From Bacillus sp. BP-3 (GTDB taxonomy: Bacteria > Bacillota > Bacilli > Bacillales > Bacillaceae_G): DNA of 64,000 nucleotides. The stretch spans positions 310,001-374,000 of the forward strand of contig NZ_JAQOTJ010000002.1 in NCBI RefSeq assembly GCF_028401955.1, written 5' to 3'. Of this stretch, positions 10,337-18,549 are shown piece after piece. The notes under the pieces were generated by a model, which did not search any database, had not been told where the DNA came from, and saw only the letters and a list, made by a program, of their open reading frames with translations. Both the position numbers and the translations under genes were made by a program. Each line of letters starts with the position of its first letter. The first letter of the stretch is position 1.

Positions 10337-10499
10337 TTTACAAGAACACTTAAAAACAAAGAGAGAAAGTATAGTGTTTTGAATAAAATATATATCATAA
10401 AAATCTCGCAGTTATATTCAGATAATTTAAATAAGTTAAAAAATAACAAAAAATCAATAGGAGTATTGATTTTGGAACGAGAAAGAGGAATAAAATGTT

Positions 10500-10560
10500 A
10501 ACAGAAAATTTTTATAAAATAGAAAAATAAATATACAAATAATCAATTTGTATGTATAAT
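10500..10560 (+). promoter_or_regulatory. oppA promoter region with a palindromic operator candidate
   Basis: TATAAT at 10555-10560 ends a short AT-rich stretch. Just upstream is a perfect inverted repeat, ATACAAA (10533-10539) and TTTGTAT (10547-10553), placed over the -35 area. A partial CodY-like sequence (CAGAAAATT, with a poor left half) lies at 10502-10510. The -35 is weak. The remaining roughly 160 bp of the gap shows nothing recognisable. Confidence 0.45.
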
Positions 10561-10634
10561 ATGAATTGTTAGAACTTATTTACTTTTTATTATTTTCAAT
10601 GAAAGGTCTAACATTTTGGAGGAGGGTATAATAT

Positions 10635-12275
10635 ATGAAGAAAAAGGTGCCGGTGCTACTTGCATCAACATTGACAGTAAGCATGATTCTAGGGGGATGC
10701 GGATATTCAAAAGATGATTCGCAGGCGAAAGCAAAAGGGGACACAAGTAATGTAAAGCAGGTAATCAACCTGATTGAAACATCTGAGCTTCCAACGATGG
10801 ATACAACATTAACAACAGATGCAGCGTCTTCAAGTGTAATGAACAATGCAATGGAAGGGTTATATACTCTTGGTAAAGATGATAAATTAGTTTCAGGTGT
10901 AGCTGAGTCATATCAAAAATCAGAAGATGGAAAGAAATATACATTTAAACTACGTAAAGATGCAAAATGGTCAAATGGGGACCCTGTAACAGCGAAAGAT
11001 TTTGTGTATTCTTGGCAACGAGCAGTAAATCCAGATACAGCTGCAAAATCTGCTTACATTATGTTTGATGTGAAGAATGCAGAGAAGATCAATATGAAAC
11101 AATTGCCAGTAGACCAATTAGGTGTAAAAGCAGTTGATGATTATACATTCGAAGTAGAATTAGACAATCCAGTTCCGTATTTTGTGAATTTAACAGTATA
11201 TCCACTGTTCTTCCCGCTTAATGAAAAATATGTGAAAGAACAAGGTCCGAAGTATGGATTAGAAGCGAATACAACATTATATAATGGTCCATTTGTGTTA
11301 AGTGAATGGAAACATGAACAAAGCTTCCAATTAAAGAAAAACCCATCTTATTGGGATAATAAAAAAGTTAAATTAGAGGAAATCAACTATAATATCGTAA
11401 AAGATACAGGAACAGCGGTAAATTTATATGAAACAAAAGCAGTTGACCGTGTTGGTTTATCGGCAGAATTTGTAGATAAATATAGAAAAGATAAAGGTTT
11501 TAAAACGACAAGTGATCCAACAGTCTTCTTCTTACGTTTAAATGAAAAGAATCCTGCTTTAGGAAATAAAAATATTCGTAAAGCAATTTCTCTAGGATTT
11601 GAGCGCGACGGTATGATTAATACATTGTTGAATAACGGTTCAAAAGCAGCTGGTGGCTTAGTTCCAGATGACTTTGTTAAGAATGCTGACGGAAAAGATT
11701 TCCGTAAAGAAAATGGAAAGCTTGCAAAAGTGGATTTGAAAGGTGCGAAAAAGTATTGGGAAGCTGGTAAAAAAGAGCTTGGAAAAGATACAATTGAATT
11801 AACATTATTAAATTCTGATACAGAGCTAAACAAGAAAATTAGTGAGTTCTTAAAAGGTGAATTAGAAAAGAATTTACCAGGCTTAAAACTAAATGTGAAA
11901 ACACAACCTTTTGCACAAGTGTTAAAATTAGAGAGCAGCGGTGATTATGATATCTCATTTAGCGGCTGGGGACCAGACTATCCAGATGCAATGACATTCC
12001 TTGATTTATTTGTATCAAACGGTGCACAAAATAAAATGGGTTACTCAAATGCTCAATATGATGAATTGATTACAAAGGCTAAGAAAAATGGATCTGATGT
12101 AAAAGGACGTTGGAATGATCTGTTGAAAGCGGAAAAAATCTTATTTGATGAGGCAGCGATTGCGCCTGTCCAACAACGCGGAAGAGCATTTTTAGAGCGT
12201 GAAACAATAAATGATATTTACATCCACAAATATGGCGGAGAGCTAAGCTTTAAGTGGGCTTCTGTAGGGAAATAA
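10635..12275 (+). CDS. oppA: oligopeptide-binding lipoprotein OppA
   Basis: Substrate-binding protein of the Opp importer, family SBP_bac_5, 546 residues, anchored outside the membrane as a lipoprotein. The signal peptide has a positively charged start (MKKK), a hydrophobic core and a lipobox ILGGC, so lipidation would be on Cys22. The family pattern of a peptide-binding protein is clear (MEGLYTLGKDD, WSNGDPVTAKDFVYSWQRA). RBS GGAGGAGGG is 10 bp before the ATG. It has its own promoter and terminator, allowing more OppA than permease, as expected for a binding protein. Confidence 0.95.
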   Translation: MKKKVPVLLASTLTVSMILGGCGYSKDDSQAKAKGDTSNVKQVINLIETSELPTMDTTLTTDAASSSVMNNAMEGLYTLGKDDKLVSGVAESYQKSEDGKKYTFKLRKDAKWSNGDPVTAKDFVYSWQRAVNPDTAAKSAYIMFDVKNAEKINMKQLPVDQLGVKAVDDYTFEVELDNPVPYFVNLTVYPLFFPLNEKYVKEQGPKYGLEANTTLYNGPFVLSEWKHEQSFQLKKNPSYWDNKKVKLEEINYNIVKDTGTAVNLYETKAVDRVGLSAEFVDKYRKDKGFKTTSDPTVFFLRLNEKNPALGNKNIRKAISLGFERDGMINTLLNNGSKAAGGLVPDDFVKNADGKDFRKENGKLAKVDLKGAKKYWEAGKKELGKDTIELTLLNSDTELNKKISEFLKGELEKNLPGLKLNVKTQPFAQVLKLESSGDYDISFSGWGPDYPDAMTFLDLFVSNGAQNKMGYSNAQYDELITKAKKNGSDVKGRWNDLLKAEKILFDEAAIAPVQQRGRAFLERETINDIYIHKYGGELSFKWASVGK

Positions 12276-12284
12276 TAAGAATTA

Positions 12285-12317
12285 AAAAGAAGCAGGATTC
12301 GAATCCTGCTTCTTTTT
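12285..12317. terminator. bidirectional terminator between oppA and the 67-residue membrane protein gene
   Basis: A 16-bp perfect palindromic stem, GAAGCAGGATTC and its complement, flanked by A and T runs. It can end both converging genes. Confidence 0.85.
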
Positions 12318-12521
12318 TTAATACGTATGCTTTTTATAAATTCCTTTACCGCCAACTTGATTCCAGCCAGCTTGCACTTCAGCAGATTTATTTACGAATT
12401 TCATTTTGTCTTTGCGACCAAACAATTTTTCACCAATCCCATTTGTAATAATGCCAATAGTTGCGGTGATCCCAATGACTAATGCTGCAACGATTACAAA
12501 ATCAAGAAAAAAAGCTCCCAT
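12318..12521 (-). CDS. 67-residue single-span membrane protein
   Basis: Short protein with one N-terminal membrane segment (FLDFVIVAALVIGITATIGII, residues about 5-25) and a basic, Lys-rich C-terminal tail. The start at 12521 is chosen because AAAGGAGG lies 8 bp upstream; the longer upstream reading in the same frame has no start signal. It converges on oppA across a shared terminator. I do not recognise the family. It could be a small stress or envelope protein given spxA next door, but that is only position. Confidence 0.65.
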   Translation of the reverse strand: MGAFFLDFVIVAALVIGITATIGIITNGIGEKLFGRKDKMKFVNKSAEVQAGWNQVGGKGIYKKHTY

Positions 12522-12774
12522 ATGTAATCCTCCTTTGCACAAGTATATTTCTATTGTAAGTTGAAAAAGACGAAAAAAAAAGAATTGTTTGATAAAAGGA
12601 TTGTATTTGCAGAATTTATATAGACAGCGGGAAAGTAGTTTGATAAAATAAATTAAGAACAAATGTTCTTTTGTTTTCTTGCATACATATCTTTCTTACA
12701 AAATGCACATCTTTTGCATAACTTTTATATATATTATGAAGAAAAATTGTTGTATATTTCTGTTCTGTTCTATT

Positions 12775-12789
12775 GTATAATGATTATAG
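12775..12789 (+). promoter_or_regulatory. PerR-box-like site over a TATAAT -10 upstream of spxA
   Basis: Sequence gTATAATgATTATAg matches the PerR consensus TTATAATNATTATAA at 12 of 14 fixed positions, missing only the outermost base on each side. Its left half is the TATAAT itself. PerR control of spx is known in B. subtilis; the site here is read directly from the sequence. Confidence 0.55.
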
Positions 12790-12858
12790 AAGTTACTTAT
12801 TTAAAATAATTATTTTTTTAGAGAGATTCGTTATGTTTAGATAAGTAATTATAGGTAA

Positions 12859-12915
12859 TACAAAATTTGTTTGAGTATAATTATAAAACTGTGAAATAGT
12901 ACAAAATTTGTACTT
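12859..12915 (+). promoter_or_regulatory. two TACAAAATTTGTA-type palindromes before spxA
   Basis: AATACAAAATTTGTTT (12857-12872) and the perfect 17-base palindrome AGTACAAAATTTGTACT (12898-12914) flank a second TATAAT at 12876-12881. The last one ends about 7 bp before the spxA ribosome-binding site. They look like repressor sites; the regulator is not identified. Confidence 0.45.
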
Positions 12916-12937
12916 TTATAAGGAGAGTGAGTAATCT

Positions 12938-13333
12938 ATGGTAACACTATATAGTTCTCCAAGTTGTACGTCTTGTAGAAAAGCGAAATTATGGTTAGAG
13001 GAAAACCATATTCCTTATACAGAGCGTAATATTTTCTCTGATCCATTATCGATTGAGGAAATTAAAGAGATTTTACGTATGACAGAAAGCGGAACAGATG
13101 AGATTATTTCAACTCGTTCTAAAGTTTTTCAAGAATTAAATATTAATTTAGAATCTTTACCTCTTCAAGATTTATATAAGCTTATTTGTGATTACCCAGG
13201 TATGCTTCGTCGTCCGATTATCATTGATGAAAAACGCCTACAAGTTGGTTATAACGAAGACGAAATTCGTCGTTTCTTACCACGAACAGTGAGAACGTTC
13301 CAATTGCGAGAAGCGCAGCGCCTTGTAAATTAA
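12938..13333 (+). CDS. spxA: Spx transcriptional regulator (thiol stress)
   Basis: Spx binds the RNA polymerase alpha C-terminal domain and redirects transcription during thiol and disulfide stress. The protein is 131 residues, as for the family, with the redox CxxC switch at Cys10 and Cys13 (SPSCTSC). The ArsC-like fold motif with the key Arg appears in [25 protein letters not shown] lies 10 bp before the ATG. It is monocistronic. Its degradation adaptor YjbH is also in the window, at 21089. Upstream palindromes suggest redox control. Confidence 0.96.
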   Translation: MVTLYSSPSCTSCRKAKLWLEENHIPYTERNIFSDPLSIEEIKEILRMTESGTDEIISTRSKVFQELNINLESLPLQDLYKLICDYPGMLRRPIIIDEKRLQVGYNEDEIRRFLPRTVRTFQLREAQRLVN

Positions 13334-13342
13334 TATAATATG

Positions 13343-13400
13343 AAAAAGGAACTGATTTCTACTCCTGCTTTAGCAGAATGTAGGGATTAGTTCCTTTTTG
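13343..13400 (+). terminator. terminator after spxA
   Basis: Stem AAAAAGGAACT with AGTTCCTTTTT around an inner hairpin, then a T-rich tail. Confidence 0.75.
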
Positions 13401-13520
13401 TTTTGTACGGGGGAGACACTGTACATTTCGTCAAATGACCGATAATGAGTATAAAGCTCGCTTTTTAATTTGTACTTATAGTAGAAAGTAAAAATCTAAT
13501 CATAATCAGTGATGAATCTT

Positions 13521-14189
13521 TCAAGTATTTCGCAGCTTTACTTGGTTTACAACCATTCCAACTAGTAGCACTGTAATCATAAAAAGAAAGGGAATGCTTG
13601 CTGTGAAAAGTGGTTTTGTCTCGAAAAATGATCTGAGATTTTCTTCATGTATTACCATGCGACCTGCTGTATAAGCTAAGATTGCAGCACCGATATAAAC
13701 GAGAAGAGGAAATCTTTCCATGCATAATAAAATAAGTTTACTTCCCCAAATAATAATAGGAATAGAAATGAGTAATCCGATAATAACTAATGTAATATTT
13801 CCATGAGAAGCTCCTGCGATTGCTAGTACATTATCAAACCCCATAACAAGATCTGCAAAAACGATTGTTCGTACAGCTTGAAATAATGTTGTCTTTGCCT
13901 TAATACTAGAAAGATTATGGCTGTTATCAGTAAGAAGATTGATTGCAATGAAAGTAAGTAAAAAGCCGCCTATTAATTGCAAAAAGGGAATATTAAGTAA
14001 ATAAACGGCCATGATTGTGAGTAGGATACGTAATACGATGGCTAAACCTGTTCCTAAAACAATCGCTTTATTCCGTTCTTCTTCTGGTAAGTTTCGACTA
14101 GCAAGTGCAATGACAATGGCGTTATCGCCGCCTAATACAACATCGATACCAACGATGATAAAGATGGATGTGAGAAAGTCTAAATCCAT
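13521..14189 (-). CDS. yjbE: TerC family integral membrane protein (YjbE-like)
   Basis: A 222-residue protein with about seven membrane spans. The conserved acidic in-membrane motifs of TerC proteins are present: DVVLGGDNAIVIALA near residue 15 and VFADLVMGFDNVLAIAG near 110. Family members such as B. subtilis YceF, YkoY and MeeF are linked to manganese export and metallation of exported enzymes; which applies here cannot be read from sequence. RBS GGAGG is 9 bp before the ATG. The position next to spx matches B. subtilis yjbE. Confidence 0.85.
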   Translation of the reverse strand: MDLDFLTSIFIIVGIDVVLGGDNAIVIALASRNLPEEERNKAIVLGTGLAIVLRILLTIMAVYLLNIPFLQLIGGFLLTFIAINLLTDNSHNLSSIKAKTTLFQAVRTIVFADLVMGFDNVLAIAGASHGNITLVIIGLLISIPIIIWGSKLILLCMERFPLLVYIGAAILAYTAGRMVIHEENLRSFFETKPLFTASIPFLFMITVLLVGMVVNQVKLRNT

Positions 14190-14214
14190 TCAATTTGCCT
14201 CCATTTACTCAGTC

Positions 14215-14421
14215 CTAATAGGAAGAAATATCGTCTATCAGGAGCGGATTTGTTTTCATTCGCGTCATATGTAAGAGAAGGATTTGGTTTATGCACTGTA
14301 AGCTTGTTTCGTTTACATCATATGCAGGAAAAAAGAATATAGGACAATCATTTCCAGCGATAGCATGTCCTATGTTTTTTAGAAGAAAGAAGAGAGCTTG
14401 ATGATTGGATTCCATTTTCAT
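14215..14421 (-). CDS. doubtful 68-residue ORF
   Basis: An open frame of 68 codons between the terC gene and a repeat. It has a plausible amino-acid mix, including a hydrophobic stretch (CPIFFFPAYDV), but no ribosome-binding site ahead of its ATG and no recognised family. It could be a decayed gene or chance. Listed only because the region otherwise has no gene for nearly 600 bp. Confidence 0.2.
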   Translation of the reverse strand: MKMESNHQALFFLLKNIGHAIAGNDCPIFFFPAYDVNETSLQCINQILLLHMTRMKTNPLLIDDISSY

Positions 14422-14456
14422 TTTTCAATGTTAGAAGTTGCCGCTATGAAGAAACA

Positions 14457-14575
14457 ACATGGCTGCTACTTGCGTTCTCCTTCTGTTTTAACCCTTGCAC
14501 GTGGCAGAAAAAGGCCCTGACCGCTGCTATGCACGGTCAGCTACTCTCGCTCATCTAAAAAAAGTGGGTTTTAGT
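14457..14575 (-). repeat. repeat C copy with terminator-like hairpin
   Basis: Reverse copy of a roughly 100-bp dispersed repeat also at 25378-25470 and 43553-43680. The shared core on this strand includes GCGAGAG, then a stem CTGACCG with CGGTCAG, then a T-rich stretch and GCCACGTGCAAGGGTTA. Confidence 0.6.
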
Positions 14576-14770
14576 TAGGTTTTTCAATTTATATTTGTTG
14601 CTGTATTGACTTGAAAATTAGGTAAATGACTGTTTTTTTGGCAAATAAGGTGATTTTATTTCCATTCTGGCGCATCTTATCATAAAATGAGAGTACAAGA
14701 TTCTAACTTTTTGTAATATGATTGGGGAGTCCCTTCATAACCATTCCAAATAGGAAGGGAGAGGTGCATT

Positions 14771-15445
14771 ATGGATATTGAAAGAGTTAATGATCATACG
14801 ATGAAATTTTATATCTCGTACATTGATATAGAAGACCGCGGATTTAACCGCGAAGACATTTGGTATAATCGCGATAAAAGTGAACAATTGTTTTGGGAAA
14901 TGATGGATGAAGCACGCGACCATGATGACTTTTTTATAGATGGACCGCTGTGGATTCAAGTGCAGGCGCTTGAAAAGGGAATTGAGGTACTTGTAACGAA
15001 AGCACAACTTTCAAAAGACGGGCAAAAATTAGAGCTGCCAATTGGCCTTGATAAGATTATCGATATTCCTTTAGATGAACGAATTGAATCGTTATTTGAG
15101 CAGGAGTTAGAAGAGGCAGGAGCAGGAGCAATTTTTAACGAAGATGGTACATTTGGTTTTTTAATTAAATTCGACGACTTTGAGCATGTTATTTCATTAA
15201 GTCATCGACTTATATTTGAAGAGATAAGAGATGAATTATATTCATTTGAAGACCGCTATTATGTATATGTCGAGTTTGATGAGGTAGTGCACGATGAAGA
15301 GGAAATTGACCGTATTTTAAGCCTGATATTAGAATATGGAGAGGAATCCGCTTTAACAATTCATCGTGTTCGTGAATATGGAAAGCAAATTGCTGCTGAA
15401 AGGGCACTTGAAACAATTCGTCATCATTTTTCTCCTGGAATGTAA
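14771..15445 (+). CDS. mecA: MecA adaptor protein for ClpC
   Basis: MecA delivers substrates such as ComK to the ClpC-ClpP protease and helps assemble ClpC. The protein is 224 residues, near the family's usual length, with the conserved N-terminal substrate domain (MDIERVNDHTMKFYISYIDI) and an acidic linker before the C-terminal ClpC-binding domain. RBS GGGAGAGG lies 6 bp before the ATG. It is followed by its own terminator. With coiA nearby it belongs to the competence and proteolysis block conserved in Bacillus. Confidence 0.95.
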   Translation: MDIERVNDHTMKFYISYIDIEDRGFNREDIWYNRDKSEQLFWEMMDEARDHDDFFIDGPLWIQVQALEKGIEVLVTKAQLSKDGQKLELPIGLDKIIDIPLDERIESLFEQELEEAGAGAIFNEDGTFGFLIKFDDFEHVISLSHRLIFEEIRDELYSFEDRYYVYVEFDEVVHDEEEIDRILSLILEYGEESALTIHRVREYGKQIAAERALETIRHHFSPGM

Positions 15446-15476
15446 GCCGATTTCCTTATAATGAAATCGGCTTTTT
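15446..15476 (+). terminator. terminator after mecA
   Basis: A 9-bp stem (GCCGATTTC with GAAATCGGC), an 8-base loop and T5, starting directly after the stop codon. Confidence 0.88.
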
Positions 15477-15520
15477 AAATGCGTATATGCGTGCAGTGAT
15501 TGTAAGTAAGGGGGCCGGAT

Positions 15521-17065
15521 ATGAAAAATACGTTGAAGCTATTGTTCTTTTTAATTGGTTTATTTACGGTATTTATTTCGTTGCGTCTATTTATTGATGT
15601 AACATTTTATTCAGATGTAATTGGCATTAAAGATATTTCGTTTTTAGGAATTTTAAGTATTTTATTTACAATATCAGGGTTTCTAATTGGCTTTGTCATC
15701 TTTTTAGAAAATCGTCATCCCTCGAAAACATTAACTTGGTTAATGGTACTTGGCATTTTTCCGGTAGTTGGTTTTTTTGCATATCTTCTGTTTGGACAAA
15801 ATTTTCGCAGGAAACGAATGTTTCAAAAGAAAGCGCTTTTAGACGAACAAGCATTTTTACAGTATAAAGGGCATGAGTATGATCAAGATCGTATATTGAA
15901 AAAGCATGGACATCAAGAATTGTTATTTCGGTTAGCTGATCGTCTAGGGGCATTAAATATTTCCTTTCATACGGAAACGAAAGTATTAACAAATGGAAAA
16001 GAGACCTTTCAAGCTATTTTAGATGGGTTGAAAAAGGCAAAGCATCATATTCATATGGAATATTATATTGTGCGTGATGATAAAATTGGCACAAAAATTA
16101 AGGACATCCTTATTCACAAAGCAAAAGAGGGTGTGGCCGTTCGATTTTTATATGATGCTGTAGGGAGCTTTAAACTTTCAAACACATATATTGAGGAATT
16201 GAACAATGCTGGTGTGGAAATGGTCCCGTTCTTTCCTGTACGGTTTCCGATTTTAAACGACAAGATTAACTATCGAAATCACCGGAAAATTATTGTTGTT
16301 GACGGAAATGAAGGGTTTGTTGGCGGTTTAAATATTGGAGACGAGTATTTAGGAGAAAATAAATACTTTGGTTTTTGGCGAGACACTCATTTGTATTTAC
16401 GAGGCGAAGCTGTGCGAAGTTTACAACTTATCTTTTTACAAGATTGGTTTTATATGACGGGGGAAGCTGTATTAACTCCTGATTATTTACAGGCGGATGT
16501 TGTAAAAGGGGATGAACAGGGAGGCGTGCAGCTTGTTGCAGGCGGACCTGATAATAAGTGGGAAACGATTAAGCATTTATATTTTGCAATGATTGCCTCG
16601 GCACGAAAATCAATTTGGATTGCAACGCCGTATTTTATTCCAGATGATGATATTTTATCGGCACTAAAAGTAGCGGCTTTAGCAGGTATTGATGTTCGCT
16701 TATTAATGCCGAGTAAACCGGATAAGAGGACTGTATTTTATGCGTCTCGTTCTTATTTTCCGGAATTGTTAGAGGCAGGAGTCAAAATATATGAATATGA
16801 AAAAGGTTTTTTGCACAGCAAAGTTGTGATTGTTGATTCTGATTTAGCGTCAATTGGAACAGCAAATATGGATATGAGAAGTTTTCATTTGAATTTTGAA
16901 GTGAATGCTTTTTTATATGATACAAACAGTATTCGCAAACTTGTGACTGATTTTGAAGAGGATTTACAAGCGTCGAATGAAATTCATGTCGATCGCTTTA
17001 ATAACCGTCGTCTTGTGATGCGGATTGTGGAATCGACATATCGTTTATTATCTCCTTTACTTTAA
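15521..17065 (+). CDS. cls: cardiolipin synthase (phospholipase D type)
   Basis: Membrane enzyme that joins two phosphatidylglycerols to make cardiolipin. It has 514 residues: hydrophobic segments in the first 95 (about 5-25, 40-62 and 70-90), then two PLD domains. The HKD motifs are HRKIIVVDGNEGFVGG from about residue 254 and HSKVVIVDSDLASIGTANMD from about 432. RBS AAGGGGG is 7 bp before the ATG. B. cereus genomes carry more than one cls gene, so the paralogue number is not assigned. Confidence 0.94.
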   Translation: MKNTLKLLFFLIGLFTVFISLRLFIDVTFYSDVIGIKDISFLGILSILFTISGFLIGFVIFLENRHPSKTLTWLMVLGIFPVVGFFAYLLFGQNFRRKRMFQKKALLDEQAFLQYKGHEYDQDRILKKHGHQELLFRLADRLGALNISFHTETKVLTNGKETFQAILDGLKKAKHHIHMEYYIVRDDKIGTKIKDILIHKAKEGVAVRFLYDAVGSFKLSNTYIEELNNAGVEMVPFFPVRFPILNDKINYRNHRKIIVVDGNEGFVGGLNIGDEYLGENKYFGFWRDTHLYLRGEAVRSLQLIFLQDWFYMTGEAVLTPDYLQADVVKGDEQGGVQLVAGGPDNKWETIKHLYFAMIASARKSIWIATPYFIPDDDILSALKVAALAGIDVRLLMPSKPDKRTVFYASRSYFPELLEAGVKIYEYEKGFLHSKVVIVDSDLASIGTANMDMRSFHLNFEVNAFLYDTNSIRKLVTDFEEDLQASNEIHVDRFNNRRLVMRIVESTYRLLSPLL

Positions 17066-17091
17066 AGGCTCATGGAAATGAGTCTTTTTTG
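17066..17091 (+). terminator. terminator after cls
   Basis: Short stem GGCTCAT with ATGAGTC (one G-T pair), 4-base loop, T6. Confidence 0.7.
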
Positions 17092-17129
17092 TTTTAGGGG
17101 AGTATATGTAGGCAATTCATGATGGACAA

Positions 17130-17202
17130 CTGCCTGTAAAAGCCCGATTGGTGAGAGCTTTCCTTCAGTAAAAAAACCTTACTGAAGGAAGTTTCACTTT
17201 AT
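17130..17202 (+). repeat. bcr1-like 3' fragment
   Basis: Contains AAAGCCCGATTGGTGAGAG, a hairpin (CCTTCAGTAA with TTACTGAAGG) and the end GAAGTTTCACTTTAT. Its TTTAT border is at 17198-17202. The left half of the element is missing or degenerate. Confidence 0.6.
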
Positions 17203-17261
17203 CTGGGCAGGAACTCGCCCGTCGTTGTCGAATAGTCCATACGGAAGAAAGGAGTGATTTT

Positions 17262-18503
17262 ATGTTTGTTGCAAAGAGAGAAAATGGAGAAGAAATTCAT
17301 CTTCTTCATGGATGGAAGGAAAAGCAACTTATGATGTTGCGGAAGAACGAGCGCTTTTTCTGTCCCATTTGTGACTTCGAAGTACAACTGAAATTAGGAA
17401 AACAAAAACAGTGGCATTTTGCTCATAAGAAATCACATAGCTGTAAAATTGAGTATGAAAATGAATCGGCGTATCACTTGCGGGGGAAAGAACAGTTATA
17501 CAGATGGTTTCAGTCACAAGTTTGTTCAATAAAAATAGAGCACTATTTACCAGCGATTCAGCAGCGACCTGATTTGTTTGTCACAATTGGTAATCGGCAA
17601 ATTGCGATTGAATATCAATGCGCAACTTTATCAGAGAAGCAGTTGTTAAAACGGACGGAAGGGTATTGGAAAGAAGGAATTCAAATATTATGGATTTTAG
17701 GAGGGAATCAACTCAAACGTCACGGGGCCTATTGGCTGTCGCTTTCCTCTTTTCATTCCTGCTGTGTGCAATACCACCCCAATCCACATCTCATCTATTT
17801 TTGCCCCGATGCAAAAGCTTTTTTAAAATGTAATCTTCTTTTACCTTTTTCCTCGTCAATTGTTTTTTCACATGCAATTTATTTTCCCCTTCCTATCACT
17901 ACATTTAAAACTCTTCTTACAACATCACCTCTTTCTATTCAACCTTTAAAAAAAGAGTGGATGAATAAAAAACAGCGCTTTAGAGCAAATAGCATTCATA
18001 TATGGAAGCAAGGCGAGCGTTCTTTTTTAAAGCTTCTTTATGAGCCTCACATATCCCTTTCTTGTTTTCCTCCTGAAATAGGTGTTCCGTTACCGTCGCT
18101 TTTGGCATTTCGTACGCATTCTTTCATATGGCAAGCTTATATTTTAATTGAACTACTAGGGAAATTTGCGGTAGGAGAATATTTTTCATTGCATACTGTT
18201 TTTCAGTATGTTGAACGGCATCGGGGGATTCGGAGACGCTTCCTGCCATATTTTCCACAAATATTTTGGCAGCAAGCAGTGAAAGAATATATGCAATTTT
18301 TATGTATAATTGGGGAAATTGAGCAAGTAGATGTTTACAAATATCGAAAAATACGTTGTTTTATTGTTCCTAAAACAGAAGAGGAAGTGCAGAAATTTGA
18401 TCACTTATTTTTAACAGAAGCTTTTATGCTGCTGAAATCAAATTACAACATGAGTGAAGGGAAAACGGATATAATAGAAAAGTACCCAGAAGGAATTACA
18501 TAA
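17262..18503 (+). CDS. coiA: competence protein CoiA-like
   Basis: CoiA-family protein acting with imported single-stranded DNA during transformation; 413 residues. An N-terminal zinc-binding segment reads CPICDFEVQLKLGKQKQWHFAH (residues about 34-55). A PD-(D/E)xK-like nuclease core follows, with RPDLFV and IAIEYQ around residues 105-125. RBS GAAAGGAG is 9 bp before the ATG. Gene order mecA, coiA, pepF fits Bacillus, with cls inserted. Whether competence works in this strain cannot be told from here. Confidence 0.9.
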   Translation: MFVAKRENGEEIHLLHGWKEKQLMMLRKNERFFCPICDFEVQLKLGKQKQWHFAHKKSHSCKIEYENESAYHLRGKEQLYRWFQSQVCSIKIEHYLPAIQQRPDLFVTIGNRQIAIEYQCATLSEKQLLKRTEGYWKEGIQILWILGGNQLKRHGAYWLSLSSFHSCCVQYHPNPHLIYFCPDAKAFLKCNLLLPFSSSIVFSHAIYFPLPITTFKTLLTTSPLSIQPLKKEWMNKKQRFRANSIHIWKQGERSFLKLLYEPHISLSCFPPEIGVPLPSLLAFRTHSFIWQAYILIELLGKFAVGEYFSLHTVFQYVERHRGIRRRFLPYFPQIFWQQAVKEYMQFLCIIGEIEQVDVYKYRKIRCFIVPKTEEEVQKFDHLFLTEAFMLLKSNYNMSEGKTDIIEKYPEGIT

Positions 18504-18549
18504 GAAGAATCGAATTGTACTAGGAGATAGGAATAAGGAGGGTTTACAA

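Noticed and set aside
10022-10501. 159-codon plus-strand ORF
   Set aside because: Begins inside oppF in another frame and runs through its terminator into AT-rich DNA; a shadow.
11387-11833. 148-codon minus-strand ORF
   Set aside because: Fully antisense to oppA, with composition typical of a reversed coding strand.
12522-12662. N-terminal extension of the 67-residue membrane protein
   Set aside because: The longer frame has no ribosome site, whereas AAAGGAGG precedes ATG 12521.
14457-14575. Hairpin initially considered a structured RNA
   Set aside because: Two other copies in the window show it is a dispersed repeat.
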